NCBI GenBank assembly: GCA_023374025.1
Contig: SIJG01000004.1
Location: forward strand, 803,226 to 867,225
Origin: Heterodera schachtii
Taxonomy: Eukaryota > Nematoda > Chromadorea > Rhabditida > Heteroderidae
DNA: 64,000 bases
Reading direction: 5' to 3'
Part shown: in pieces, positions 43,791 to 55,299 of the stretch
Numbering within the stretch: position 1 is the first letter of the stretch
How the letters are laid out: each line of letters begins with the position of its first letter
Notes under the pieces: generated by a model
What the model was told of the DNA's origin: nothing
The model's input: the letters and a program-made list of their open reading frames with translations, nothing else
The model's database searches: none
Translations under genes and position numbers: made by a program

Positions 43791-44740
43791 TTAATCCTTA
43801 GGTTTTAATGAGTCGAGACTCGGCCTCTCCCCATTAATGCTCCTCTTACCGGCTTTTCCTTGCTTTATTTCGATTTTAATCCATTTGCCCGTGTCATCCA
43901 TGAACTCGACAATTTTGTCAAATTCATTGGTCTCTTCTGGGCACTTCTCTTTGACATCAAATTTTCCTCCCGCTCTAAGCTGTTCGGAATGGACAGGCAA
44001 TCGGAGATTAGTCCATTTGTTAATTGGCATCTTTGGATATTGTGTCGGCGTCTGATTGTCTGTGAATGCATTCATTGATAATGGTTCGATTAACGGCATA
44101 GTTATTAGTTAATTACGATAATATTACTAATTTTAAATTTAATTATTATTTTTTATTATACAAAAAAGCAAACAAATTCGTTCTTGGATGACCAATTCGT
44201 TTAGCTGCTTGGCAATGGCATCGCTTTGTGAAATGCTCGGCCTGCGTGTTCTTCGGCTTTTCACCAAATTTACATTATTTGTTTGTGTGAATGATCATTC
44301 GTTTGGGTACTGCTTGCAAAAATGGGAATGTCACTTCTGTGCCTTCGGTGCTTTGGTGGTGACGGCTGATTATTGGTGCCAGAAATGTCGCTGTCCATCG
44401 GTGCCATAAATTGGCGCGGCACAATGGGCGGCGATGCATGCCGATTTACCTCCGATGATTGTGCCAAAAAGGGAAAGCACGCGTCAGCAAAAAGGGGGAG
44501 GGCACTGCTGCCCCTTCGGTGCTTTGACTGCCTTTTGGATGACGACGGTTCCTTCGGCAGATCGATCAGTGGTGGCTGATCATTTTGCCGATCCTCCGAC
44601 GCCGCGGCACAAATGCGACCCCGCGGGGGCGAAACGTCGAAAATGGGCCCACGGCGGTCTTTCCGTGGGGAGGCCGACACTCTGGTGAATGACGCGCAGA
44701 AAAACAAGGCGTAAAATAGGAAAAAGGGAAGCAAATCCAT
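43791..44740 (-). CDS. Secreted basic protein fused to the family domain, three-exon model, 271 aa
   Basis: Exons 44740-44274, 44241-44162, 44059-43791; 816 nt, phases 2 and 1 agree. Residues 1-23 (MDLLPFFLFYALFFCASFT) are a signal peptide. The next 130 residues are basic and Ser/Pro-rich with two copies of a KHRR...LPLFA/IPIFA unit. Exon 2 is short and reads well (SISQSDAIAKQLNELVIQER); intron 1 is only 32 nt. Exon 3 holds the shared domain (LPVHSEQLRAGGKFDVKEKC, EFMDDTGKWIKIEI). Alternatively exon 1 and exon 3 are separate genes (Met at 44099). Confidence 0.5.
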
Positions 44741-44849
44741 GGGGATGCAAATTCAACGAAAAAAAAAATAATTATTTTATTAATAAGAATAAGGAAATAT
44801 AAATGGCGAAAAAAACGTTGAAAAAAAAAAATTAATTTGTTTGCCAACG

Positions 44850-45780
44850 CAAATATAATTTTACGACATTTTTATTCATTGATAAATTTCTGCTTGCGTG
44901 CCAATGCCAACGTTTGTTGAAGTCTACTTATAAAAATCAATGTATTTTATGAAAAAAAAAAACAATTACAGGCGAAAAATATTATTTAATTTTATTGTTA
45001 TTTTGTTTAAAAGAAATTACGAAAAGCAAAAAGTAAGGCAAAAATAAAAATAATCCAAAAAGGCAATAATTAAAAAATTAATGAAATAGAAACTTGACAA
45101 GAGATTAGACCGCGATATTTTTCGGAAAAATTAAACAAAATCCCGAAAAATATATAAAACACGAAAATTTCTCGGTCGATAAAATTGAAACCGAAAAATC
45201 AAAAGAAAAAATTCAATTAGATTTTTCAATATACTGTATAAAACTGAATAGGAGAGACTGAAAATGCGTCTGCTTGGGTTCGCAAATGCATATATTTCCA
45301 AACCCTAACCATGACCCCCAAAATAGGTGCTAAAAATGGGAAAATAGGTGCCAAAAAGTTCCGAATTTAGGGGTGTAAAATCGAAAATTTTCTTCAAAAA
45401 GCAAAAATATTTTGCCAAATCATTAAGAAGATAAATAATTTTCAAAATCAAAAATTATGGTCAATAAAATAATTAAATTAATTTTGGATATGAATTTTTG
45501 AAAAATTTTTCATTTCTTAGGGGTGCATTTTTTGAAAATTTTCGGGTCGATTCTTAGGGGTGTATTTTTTGAAAAAAGTTTTGGGTCGATTAATAGGGGG
45601 TGTATCGTTTTTATTGCATTTTTGTTAACAAATTTTTGCAAAACGCCAAAATAGGTGAAAATAAGTTTTTAAAAATTTTTTAGGTTTTTTTAGGTGCTAA
45701 AAATAAAAACCTAGAAAATAGGTGCTAATAACTCGAAAAGTAGCTTAACAACAGCCGAAAAAAACATGTTTTTCGCGGAC
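44850..45780. other. Gene-free spacer with AT-rich dispersed repeat
   Basis: GGGTGTATTTTTTGAAAA-type text at 45310-45730 belongs to the family seen at 14580 and 39240. Nothing else is recognised. Confidence 0.5.
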
Positions 45781-45785
45781 TCGCT

Positions 45786-46153
45786 CAGTTGGGCCCCGGC
45801 ACGTTTGAGCCCCAGCGGATTTTTGGCTATAATTTTTTTCTTTGTCATCTAAATCCAACATTGATTGTTGGTATCATCCGATAGTCCCTAACTGTCCTCT
45901 ATTAGCCTGCAAAAATCTGAAAAATTTTGGTTAAGGTTCAAAAAAGTTATGACCAAAAAACTTCAAAAAACCAGATTTTCCAACCTTTTTGGTCATAACT
46001 TTTTTGGACCCTAACCAAATTTTTCAGGTTTTTGCAGGCTAATAGAGGACAGTTAGGGCTATCGAATGATACCAAGATTATTGGATTTGGTTGCCAATGA
46101 AAAAAGTTATAGACAAAAATCCGCCGTGGCCCAAACGTGCCGGGGCCCAACTG
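45786..46153. mobile_element. Foldback element, 368 bp, nearly full-length palindrome
   Basis: The left arm starts CAGTTGGGCCCCGGCACGTT and the right arm is its inverse, ending at 46153. Arms of about 175 bp match throughout (for example GGCTAATAGAGGACAGTTAG against its inverse, and GTTATGACCAAAAA against TTTTTGGTCATAAC). No coding capacity; no clear target duplication. Confidence 0.8.
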
Positions 46154-46870
46154 AGGTAAACCTTGTTTTTCGTGCATTTCAGGCTACGGGGAGCTCAGGA
46201 AAAAAAGGTTTAAACCTAAAAATCGTATCCCTAACCATGACAAAAGAACACCGGAAATTACTTTAGGTTAAAAAGTTTTCTAAAAATTAAAAATTCAACA
46301 AATCATTTCTACGTTTTTTATAAGTTTTAATTAAACTTTTCGATCTATCCTTTGAATTTTTAATTCTTTTGATCGCACTTTCGATAAAATATCGAAAAAT
46401 ATGTTAAACTACTCGTGTCGGTTCACTCAAAAACAAATTTTTCGTCTTCAATTATTCATTTGAATTCAAAGTTAAAAAATAAAATGAAAATTTGCAAAAT
46501 AAAATGGAAAATTCAATGGCATTATGATTTGTCTCTGTTTTCTAAATTTTCTCAACTGCGTTTGGTTGTGCCGTTTTCGGTTGGATTTGTTGTTGTGATC
46601 CCCATGCGTTTGTGGCAGCGGTGGAAGTTTGTGGTGGTCGACAGTAGCGGAATATTTTGCGGAAGAAAGTCAAAAAAGGAAATTCCCGCTCAAACACTTG
46701 TCGATATTCTTTGCTGAAATCAAATTAGTTATCTTAGAAATTAAAAATGGCTTAGATTGTTTAAAATAAGGACAATAAGAAGCGAAATATTTGAAAATTA
46801 ATTCATAATTCGGGGAATATTGGCGAAATGTTGTGCCCGTTAATTGCCGAGCAAATTTGCGGATTAATTG
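46154..46870. other. Spacer, no supported gene
   Basis: A plus-strand ORF at 46415-46717 has no splice support or recognised domain. Nothing else is seen. Confidence 0.4.
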
Positions 46871-46873
46871 CCG

Positions 46874-48060
46874 TCACCTGCAAACGTAAAGCACCGGTGC
46901 CTGGGCTCCCTGGGCCACGTACAGCAAATAAGCGACCGAATGGGAATAGTAAAGCGCGTTAATCATTTCCAAGTGCAAAAATGGCAAAATCAGACGCAGC
47001 AAATTGTTGGTGAGCCAACCGAACACTTCGAGGAGCATAATGGCACTGACGGAACGGACAATGCGGCGCGATGAGTCATTCTGCTGGACTTAAATTGGAC
47101 TCATTAAAAGTGAAATAAAAATTGATAATTGCCAGTTTTGCAGCGAAAGGAAAGCCAAAGGAACACATAACACGCGGCGGTGGCAACATTTATTCCAAAG
47201 TTTTGCAGCACGACGATGGCATTTTGACTCGGATAAATGTCAGTCGTCCCACAAATGACGAGCCTACACAAAATCAAAATGGATTTTAATACAAAATCAA
47301 TATGGATTTTATAAATTGATAAAGCGGCTAATTGCAAAATACTTCTCGGGGATGGCCATCGAATGATTGTACGAAATGAGTGCCTTATAAAATGTGTAAG
47401 TGTAACACGCGAAGGCGATCAGCACAAAAACGATGCGCTTCTTCCCAAAATAATTTGAATAGCTAAAGTAATTAGTGCCAAATTAAAATTAAATTTGAAA
47501 TTTAAATTTTGGCATTTATACAAAAAGGGGAAAAACAATCCGACGAGACGGTCCAAAGCGATTGCGAAGCAAATGGTCCATTGCGCGGTGGCGCCAATGT
47601 ACGGCCCAATTTGGAGCGGGAAACAGTTGGCCAGACGAATTTGAATTTGGCCCGTAAGGACGACAGTCGCACTGATCAAAGCGGCGGGAAGCTGAAGCGA
47701 CAAGTTGAAGAAGTTCAGTGCGATCAGAAAGTTGCAATTGCCTCTCAAAATCCTAAAGATAAATTTTAGCAATTTTTACTTTTTCAAATTAAAAATTCAA
47801 ATGCCATTTCGACTAATGAAAGTCCAATGAGAGAATGATGACTCACTTTGATTTGAAAGTCAAATAAATTGGCGTAGTGCTCAAAAAGAAGGCCACCGCC
47901 AAAATTGGGATCTTTAGGCCAAACAAAAAACAAAGCGGAACAAAATTTGAACTGATCACATAGCCGAGCTGTGTAATTAAGGACTAATTACAATTTTAAA
48001 ATGAGTTACTGTTACCGTAGTATTCGTAGGATCGATTGTTGTGTTGGTACTGTTGTTCAT
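46874..48060 (-). CDS. Nematode seven-transmembrane chemoreceptor (Srsx-like), 287 aa
   Basis: Exons (minus): 48060-48016, 47968-47847, 47752-47522, 47462-47343, 47263-47133, 47088-46874; 864 nt. The N-terminus has glycosylation sites (NNST, NTT). Seven hydrophobic segments follow; helix 3 ends ...ALDRLVGLFFPF, so a DR pair stands where DRY is usual, and helix 7 ends APVLYVCR, as in nematode serpentine receptors. It probably senses small molecules in sensory neurons (inference from family). Intron 5 has a GC donor (ACTG|GCAATT). The protein ends right after helix 7, so a missing cytoplasmic-tail exon is possible. Confidence 0.8.
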
Positions 48061-48069
48061 CTTTTAATG

Positions 48070-48750
48070 AAAATATTTTCAGCTTTCGTTTGGTTTAATT
48101 TTCTAATGTCCAATAATAATAATAATTTAGTATTTTATTTTTTACAAATTAAGTACAAATTGACAATTTTGGTTCTGTCTTTGGTTTTCCCATGGCTTTG
48201 CGTGATTATGCCAATCATGGGAACTAATTAAATTAATGCATTAAGAAATAAACCAATTAAGAAAATAACCCATAAAAAAGCTTTCAATGCTTTAAAGTCA
48301 TTAATATTTATATGACCATTTTCAGGCATTTGTCCGATGCTCTCTTAATTGTTGTTTGAGTGTCAAAATGAGTGAAATTTCAACTGACGCTTACTAATTA
48401 GCTTCTAAGGTGAAATTGCCAAGTGAAATGTGCAATTCAAAGACCATAATTAAATTCTGTTGCGTAATGAAAAAGTGAATTTTTTACGGTACCAATTAGC
48501 GATAAAACAGTTTTAATCTTTGAATTATTTATGACATGTAATTTTTACTCAGAATGAATAGAAGCAAAAAGGAAATATGGACAAATGCACTTTCTCGCAA
48601 TTTTGCGGTTTTCAGCTGGGCATTAAATATGTCATTTAATTAATTTGTAGTTTGTTAAACGAACATTTTTATGACAAAAAATAATATTTATTTACATAAT
48701 TATTCAGCGACTTTTAAAGTAAATTTTGCTATTTTTAAAAAAGTCAAAAA
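48070..48750. other. Spacer upstream of the chemoreceptor, nothing recognised
   Basis: AT-rich, no exons found on either strand. It may hold the promoter of the minus-strand receptor but no motif is clear. Confidence 0.4.
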
Positions 48751-48755
48751 TTATA

Positions 48756-49045
48756 TGTCTGACGGATCAAAATTACTTCCTTATTTCAACATCAGTCCCG
48801 TCATCTCCTAAACCTTCTTTGCCATCATTTGTTCTTTGTCCTATCCCTTTAATTGTCAGTGGGCGGTCCGTTCCCGATCACTATTTAAGCGTGTAGCGTT
48901 CCCTCACAATTGTTCATCCCCTGGTTCATTTATTCCACCTGTCTCCAATTGTGCAGACACGAATCGGGAGGTGTTCCACACAGTCGACTGTTGTCCCCCC
49001 TTTCCCCTTCCGAATAAAGGATATTATTCGAATTACCGCTACACA
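48756..49045 (+). mobile_element. Possible solo LTR
   Basis: TG...CA bounded stretch of about 290 bp with a CTATTTAAG TATA-like box near 48880 and AATAAA near 49014, spaced as in an LTR. Composition (TCCC-rich) resembles the LTR at 20089 but the sequence differs. No target duplication is found, so the ends are guesses. Confidence 0.35.
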
Positions 49046-49345
49046 GTGTTTTGGGGAATCCATTAACACCAAACTATCCCATCATATTTTTATTTAACAT
49101 TCATGTCTTTTTAAAAGAATAGAAAATTAAATAATATTTCCAATAAACATTTGTTTTTTGGTATTTTGCACAGTATTTTATCTGTCGATTAATTAACCGT
49201 AAACGATTTGAAAAAACGGAATTTTAACTAGCAGCTTGGCATTATTGCAAATTTAATTGCCGATTTTTAAAAGTTAAGTAGTATAAAAGAATAACTTTGA
49301 AAAGGGATGAAAGTCTTTTTTTCCATTGGCACGGCATTCGTTGGG

Positions 49346-49770
49346 TCAGCCGATTAGCACGTCCTTAGGCCGGGGACAGTCTGGGCCGCATCTGAACGCG
49401 CACTCGGCCAAGTCCATGCGGCAGTTCGCCCTGCAATGTCTGAACTTCGTGCCGTCGCCCGCGGCGCCGCCCTCCTCCGGGCGAAGCGTTTGGCACGAAT
49501 AATTGCAGAGGACGTAAGCATTGAAGCACACATCGCAACAGCTGAACAAAGAAAGTCAAACGGAGAAGGAAAAAAAAGCGGCATTTAAAGGGAATGATCG
49601 GTAATTAGATAACACAGTAATTAGGGAGCACAAATCAATTAGGAAAAATGCCGAAAAGAAATGCCAAAAGCTAACGAATCGGAAAACAAAACTTACTCTT
49701 CACTTTTGGAGAAGGAAATGAAAAAGACGAACAGAAAGGAAAGGAGAAGCATAGGGAAGAAGGAAGGCAT
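49346..49770 (-). CDS. Cys-rich secreted peptide, two exons, 89 aa
   Basis: Exon 1 49770-49697, exon 2 49541-49346; 270 nt, phase 2 on both sides, strong GTAAGT donor. Residues 1-22 are a signal peptide (MPSFFPMLLLSFLFVFFISF). The mature part has ten Cys in the order CC..C..C..C, a Gly/Glu-rich linker, then C..C..C..C..C; an even number suits disulfide pairing. I cannot match it to a known family. Candidate secreted effector or defence peptide; no function should be assumed. Confidence 0.7.
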
Positions 49771-49779
49771 AATGAGGAG

Positions 49780-50765
49780 GGGAAAAATGATTAAAGAAAT
49801 GAAAATTAATTGAAAAGCAAAACCATTAAATAGGCAAAATATTTTTATGGAATTTAAAAAATGGGACCAAATGACAGTGAAAAATGTTAAATATTTATAA
49901 AGAAATATTATAATGTGATGAGTATTACAAGCATCATATAATTATTATTCCTTTTATTTGGTGATTTCATCACGAGAAAATGACAAAAATGCGGGAAAGA
50001 AATCGCATAAATTATTGAGATTTTATTAATATAGAATTTAAAAATAAATCGAAATATACTGTATTAAACAAATTAAAATTTTCTTAGTGATAAATTGCTT
50101 AATGACACCAAACTTTGATTTTTAAAAATTCAAAATAATCCAAATCAATTTAAATAATTGTTTAAATGTACTTCGGATTTATGATCTTATTTCAACAAAA
50201 AATTTAGAAAATTTTCTCTATAATTATTATTTTATTTATATTTAATGTCGATTTTTTAAAATTCTTACACGTGATTTTGATAAATCTGAATGATTTTTTT
50301 TCATATATTTTATTTCCCATTTTGGCTTTGCTCTGTGTTTCTGTTCTGTCCGATGACTTTCAATTTCATTGCTGTCGGTTGGATCATCGGCCAAACACTC
50401 AAAAAAAAAAAACGAACGGAGAGAAAATAAATAAATAAAAAATAAACAAATAAAAGGGAAAAAGGCACCGAAAAGGGAGCACAATTGGAATTATTACATA
50501 ACATAATTTATCAATTTGATATGAAAAGAATACAAAGAACAAATGTTTGCCTTCGTCGTATATTATTTAAAAATTCGAAATTCCAATAAAACATTTTTTG
50601 GATTGACTAACAAATAATTGAGCAAACATTGGCCATGTTTTTGTGGGTGAAAATCGGTTGCTGATCGGATGGATCTGCGCAAAAGTGAAATAAATGTTAC
50701 AATTTTTATGTTATTTTTCACTTTCTTATTTTTTCTTTTTTTAAGTGAAAATAAATTTTTATCAT
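49780..50765. other. Spacer, nothing recognised
   Basis: AT-rich. Short minus-strand ORFs at 50242-50504 and 50563-50778 lack domains and splice support. It precedes the multicopper oxidase and may hold its promoter. Confidence 0.4.
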
Positions 50766-50772
50766 AATTAAA

Positions 50773-53700
50773 ATGCATTTACAAATGCTCCGTTTGTCCG
50801 TATTTCTTCTCCTTTTCTTTCCAATTTTTTGTTTTGGAGTTTGGCAAAAGTTCGAACGGCCCATTGAAATGGCAGTGCCAAATTCGGTGACAAAGAAAAT
50901 GATTAGGAATTTAACCAAATGAAAATCCATGCAATTAGGATGGCATATATGAATTCGATATGACCGTGAAGCATTCGCTGACAATGAGCGTGCCAACGGC
51001 GGGCGACAAAATCATCCTCGTGGATTATCTGCCTGATAAAGTTGTCCGAATGAAATTTAAAGTTTGAACTTATTTTAATTTTTGAAGCAAATTTGGATGC
51101 CCCGAGGGGATAATCGAACGTCATTTGGGGACGACCAAATTCAAAAATTGTTGCAATGGGACGGAATGCATCGGCGAATTGTGACCATCAATGGGGAAAG
51201 GTAATAATGGGGATGAACAATCCGTTAATCCTACAGTTTTTTTTTCTCATTGATTATGCTCTAAACATGCTCCTCCCTCCGTTTCAGTCCCGGCCCCCTT
51301 TTGGTCGTTCCGCTCGGCGCTCGCGTTGCGATGCGCGTGCGCAACCGCCTCCGCGCCGAAGCGTTGACGAGTGAGTGGGTGAAAATGATGAGCTAACAAA
51401 AGCAATTAGCGAACTGCGCACTAATGAGGCGATTAAACAATTTTTAGCATTGTTTTAGTTCACTTACACGGAATGGACAAACGAAACGCGTGGTAAAAAA
51501 AAATGGCAAAGGAAACGGAAAATTCCATTTGTTATTATAGACTTTCGATAAATTTATGTAATTATTTATTCAGGTGGACGGACGGAGTGGCCTTTGTCCA
51601 ACAATGCCCAATTCAGCCCCTTACTGAGTGAATATTTTCCATTGATCAATTAGCCAATTAATGGCAAAAAAAAAAGTGCCATTTTCCATTTTAGCTTCGT
51701 TTACCGTTTCATTGCCGATACGCCCGGAACCCATTGGTTTCATGGTTAATTAGTCGTACAATTATTTTTTTTAATCAAAAATTCTTTGGGTCATTTGATG
51801 AACGATCGAGCGGATGGACTTTTGGGAGGTTTTGTGGTGAAAAATGAAGAAAAAAATTCAACGGAATTTGAATTGGAGGGAGAAAATGTGGCATTGGGGC
51901 GAGAATACTACAGTATCTTACAGGTAAGGAATTCGTTGCAGAAATCAAATTGTGATCAAACAAAGGATTGGTCCGTGCCGTCCTCGTCGGAGCAATGGCT
52001 GTGTCAAATTCACGGCACAATGAAATGGTTGTACGGCTTTGACCAGTCGGGGAGCAACGACGGACGGCATCAGGTACAAAGTGCCATAATTAATTTAAAA
52101 TTTTAATTAAAATTCCGGTTTTAGTGTTGGGCTCCAAAGCGCACTTATGACGGTGAGTTAATTTACCAAACCTTTCATGAATTGTAAAATAATTCTGTTT
52201 GGTATTTGCCAGGTTCCAACATTGGCGGTTCTGTGCCAATATCCGCCATTTTATTTGGCCAAAAGGGGTGGCACTCCCAAGCGGACATTCGGCAACGCCC
52301 CTCAGCACTTCCTCTGACAACTTATGCCATTCGGAAGGGTGAAAATTTGTTGTTGCGCTTAGTGAACGGCGGAGTGTCCCATGGTAAGCCGTACTTTAAT
52401 TCCGACCAAGGATCACACTGAATTGTGTGTGTCCAAATCACTTATCCTGAATATATTTGCTATTGCAAAATTTCGTTATTTTTTGGCTACGACGCGAAAA
52501 ATGATCAGAAAAATAGATTAAATAAAAAATAAGTAAAAATAATATTATTTAAATACAATTTTCCTTTTTACATTTTAATGATCATCTGTCATGGGTTCGT
52601 ATCCCCTCGGGTGAATTATATTTTAGTTTTTGGCGCCGTAGCCAAAAAAGCCAAAAATTAACAATAGCAAATGGACTCTGCTCTACATGATCAAAATGCT
52701 TTTAAGAAGTGATTGGACATTCACAGTTCAGTGTGTTCCCTTGTGACTGATTTTCCGCTATTTTTATATCGTAATTAAATGGTTAATGAGTGTTAATTGA
52801 ACAGATTAATTAATGCCCAAATATGTAGGACAACAGCTTCAAAATAAATACATACATTTTTTGAGGTTTGATGGTTTGGGTGGAAGAGCACGAGCTTTGG
52901 GTGACCGCCGCCGATGGTTCGCCGGTGAAAGCGATGCGAGTTGAGGCGGTGATTGTGTTCCCGGGCGAACGTTACGACATTCTGATTAGGTACACGCGCC
53001 AAACGAACACTAATTAGCCGGATTGATCAGCATAAAACGAATTCCCCCCAATTCAGAGGACTCAATTCCCCTCGTCGGCGTTTATACCGAATAATTGTCG
53101 AGACGATGGAATACATTAATTGGGATTGGTCTCACACGAAAGCACCAACCGTAGGGCTTGCCAATTTGTACTACGAAAATTTTGATGGCACAGAAAATGC
53201 AGCCGATGCTGACACAGGTGGGCAATTAGCGTTATTTTCCAATTTAATTTCAAATTTTCCAAAAGTGGACTGGACACATCGCCAATGCACGCCCGAGGCA
53301 AAATGCAATGTGCTGAATTGTCCCTTTGAGCAGTTTCCGCCATCTTTGAATTTGACTTGTGTGCCGGCCCATCTGTTGGAGAGTGCGGAGCCAATCGAAG
53401 ACACCGAACTTTTGGAACAAAAAGTGTTCCCCGAGGGCTCTTTTCACGTAAACATGCGTAATTAATTAATTAATTACCCTCATATTATTCATCAATTAAA
53501 CCGTCATTAATCCGAAAGAGTCGTCCAACGGACCACTCCCTCCCCCTCTTCACTAATTGTTAATTATTATTTTAAAAATGATTTCCTCACGGCACACCAG
53601 TGGTATTTGAGCAGTCTTTGTGCCTTTTCTTTTCAGGAAGTGTTCGCTAATATGCACGCGGACAATCACTTCGATGGTTGGCTGTTTGAGCATCCGTTTG

Positions 53701-55059
53701 GAATTGTGCGAGTTTGGCACAAAATTCGCACAGAATTGCGCACGGGCGGGTGGCCCGGGCTGAAAACTTAGGGCCCGGAAGGCAAAATACCCCAAAATTT
53801 TCTAAAATTTAAATTTTTCTTTTTACTAATTATCCTGAGTTGTGTTTTTTAAAAAGTTTTGTGTCGGGGACGGGTAGAAGTTCGGGTCGGGGTCACTTCG
53901 GCGCGGACCATTTCGGCGCCGCTAATTTGAACTGCCATAACTTTTTTGTTTGTCAGTTAACTGTAGCCAATTTGGCATTTTGAAACTGTTGTGACTGAGT
54001 CGTAGACCATTTGGCCAACTGGTCTACGACTCAGTCACAACATGAACGATACCAGAAATAATTTAATTGGGTTGATAATGAGAAAAGTTATTAGCAACGG
54101 CGCCGAAACGGCCGGCGCCGAAGTGGACGGTCCCTGAAGTTTTCGGGTTCATTGCGCCCCATTGCCATAAGCTAAAAATTATGAGTTTCTCCCTCCCCCC
54201 CCCCAATTAAAGCCGTACTTCAATCGTGACAATTTGAGTCGTATTGCGCGGCTCTGCGACACGAGCGAAAGCTGCAGCCCAAAAACGAACGCACATTGGG
54301 TGTTTCAACTGACATTTTCGGCATTTTTATCCTTTTTTGCCAAGGACCGTTCCTGCGACTGTTTTGTTCACTTCAACTTCACATTAGGCTCCGTCGTTCA
54401 GATCACCATTTACAACATGGGCGACATGGGCAACCCCCACGGGCCGGTACGATTTCTTTGGACCAAAATTCCCCCCCCCCCGGCAATTTGTTGCAGGGCT
54501 ATTCGCACCCTCTCCATTTGCATGGGACTCATTTCTACCTGGTCAAAGTTGGCTTCGGCGGATACCACGCGAACAATGGCAGCATTTGGACAATGAACAA
54601 AGACATCCCATGCATCGACGATAAAGTACACAATAATCTGAGCATAATTGTTAACAAAAACAATGCCTTCAATTTTATATCAATTTTAGGACCGTTGCGT
54701 GGGACTGAAATGGGCCAACTCCAGTTGGCTGGGTGGCAATGTGCCGGCCATGCGCCAAAGGCCGTCCTCGCGGGACACGGTCAACATCCCCGTCGGCGGA
54801 TACATCACCATACGGTGGACGCGTCCCTTTCTTTTTTGACTGAATGCCAAATTTATTTCCGATTTCGCGCTTCAAATGCCGGCTGGTGGTTTTCCCACTG
54901 CCATCTGATGCTGCACAATATGGTCAGTTGATTTTCACTTAAGAGATTCATTTTAATTTTAAATTAATAAAGGGCGGCACCGCTTTTGCTTTTCGCGTCG
55001 GCACCGACGAGCAAATGGCGAAACCGCCGGACGCATACCCTCACTCATGCGGAGTATAA
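50773..55059 (+). CDS. Secreted multicopper oxidase (laccase-like), 18 exons, 760 aa
   Basis: Oxidises phenols, metals or related substrates with four coppers while reducing O2 to water. Exons: 50773-50886, 50939-51061, 51088-51200, 51288-51370, 51459-51492, 51574-51627, 51695-51744, 51790-52073, 52125-52152, 52213-52383, 52866-52989, 53057-53447, 53637-53705, 54213-54446, 54497-54625, 54690-54822, 54861-54922, 54973-55059; 2,283 nt. It has a signal peptide, then three cupredoxin domains. All four copper motifs are present: IHLHG, THWFHGH, HPLHLHG and HCHLMLH. Intron 2 is just 26 nt. The junctions 51744/51790 and 54822/54861 cannot use AG acceptors, yet the first one rebuilds the copper motif HxH. 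Exon 53057-53447 may hide a 3n-length intron (53222-53270). Confidence 0.87.
53894..54125. mobile_element. Foldback element in a multicopper oxidase intron
   Basis: Ends CACTTCGGCGC and GCGCCGAAGTG are inverted, with further inverted matches inward (TTTCGGCGCCG; AACTTTT). The centre is a 56-bp palindrome (53987-54042). A related but shorter structure is near 29960-30080. Confidence 0.7.
53987..54042. repeat. Perfect 23-bp-arm palindrome
   Basis: Arms TGTTGTGACTGAGTCGTAGA + CCA and its exact inverse are separated by ten bases containing the palindrome TTGGCCAA, so almost all 56 bases can pair. Confidence 0.9.
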
Positions 55060-55191
55060 AGACGAAAAGGCAAATTGGGGACGCCATTTTTGGCATTCTC
55101 TGCGGTGACAATTCCATATGTTTTTTAAATGCATATTAATATTTTTGTATTTGGTGTATTTTTTATTCTAAAATTGTATACAAATTGTTTC

Positions 55192-55290
55192 AATTTTTCA
55201 AAAAAAATTTACCCGGCGGCGCCTACCGGCACCGCAGGGTCCCCTATTCCCAAGGATTTTTTGAAAAAAAGGCACCGCAAAAAATGCACA
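55192..55290. repeat. Copy 3 of the GGCGGCGCCTACCGGCACCG family
   Basis: Shares the GGCGGCGCCTACCGGCACCG core and the downstream GGCACCGCAAAAAA box with copies at 42312 and 42473. It lies about 130 bp past the oxidase stop codon. Confidence 0.7.
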
Positions 55291-55299
55291 TGCAGCGAA

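Noticed and set aside
46415..46717. Plus-strand ORF with a hydrophobic stretch
   Set aside because: No domain, poor start choice and no conserved structure.
49346..49770. Reading the Cys-rich peptide as a toxin
   Set aside because: Cys count and signal peptide alone do not support a toxin call; reported as unknown secreted peptide.
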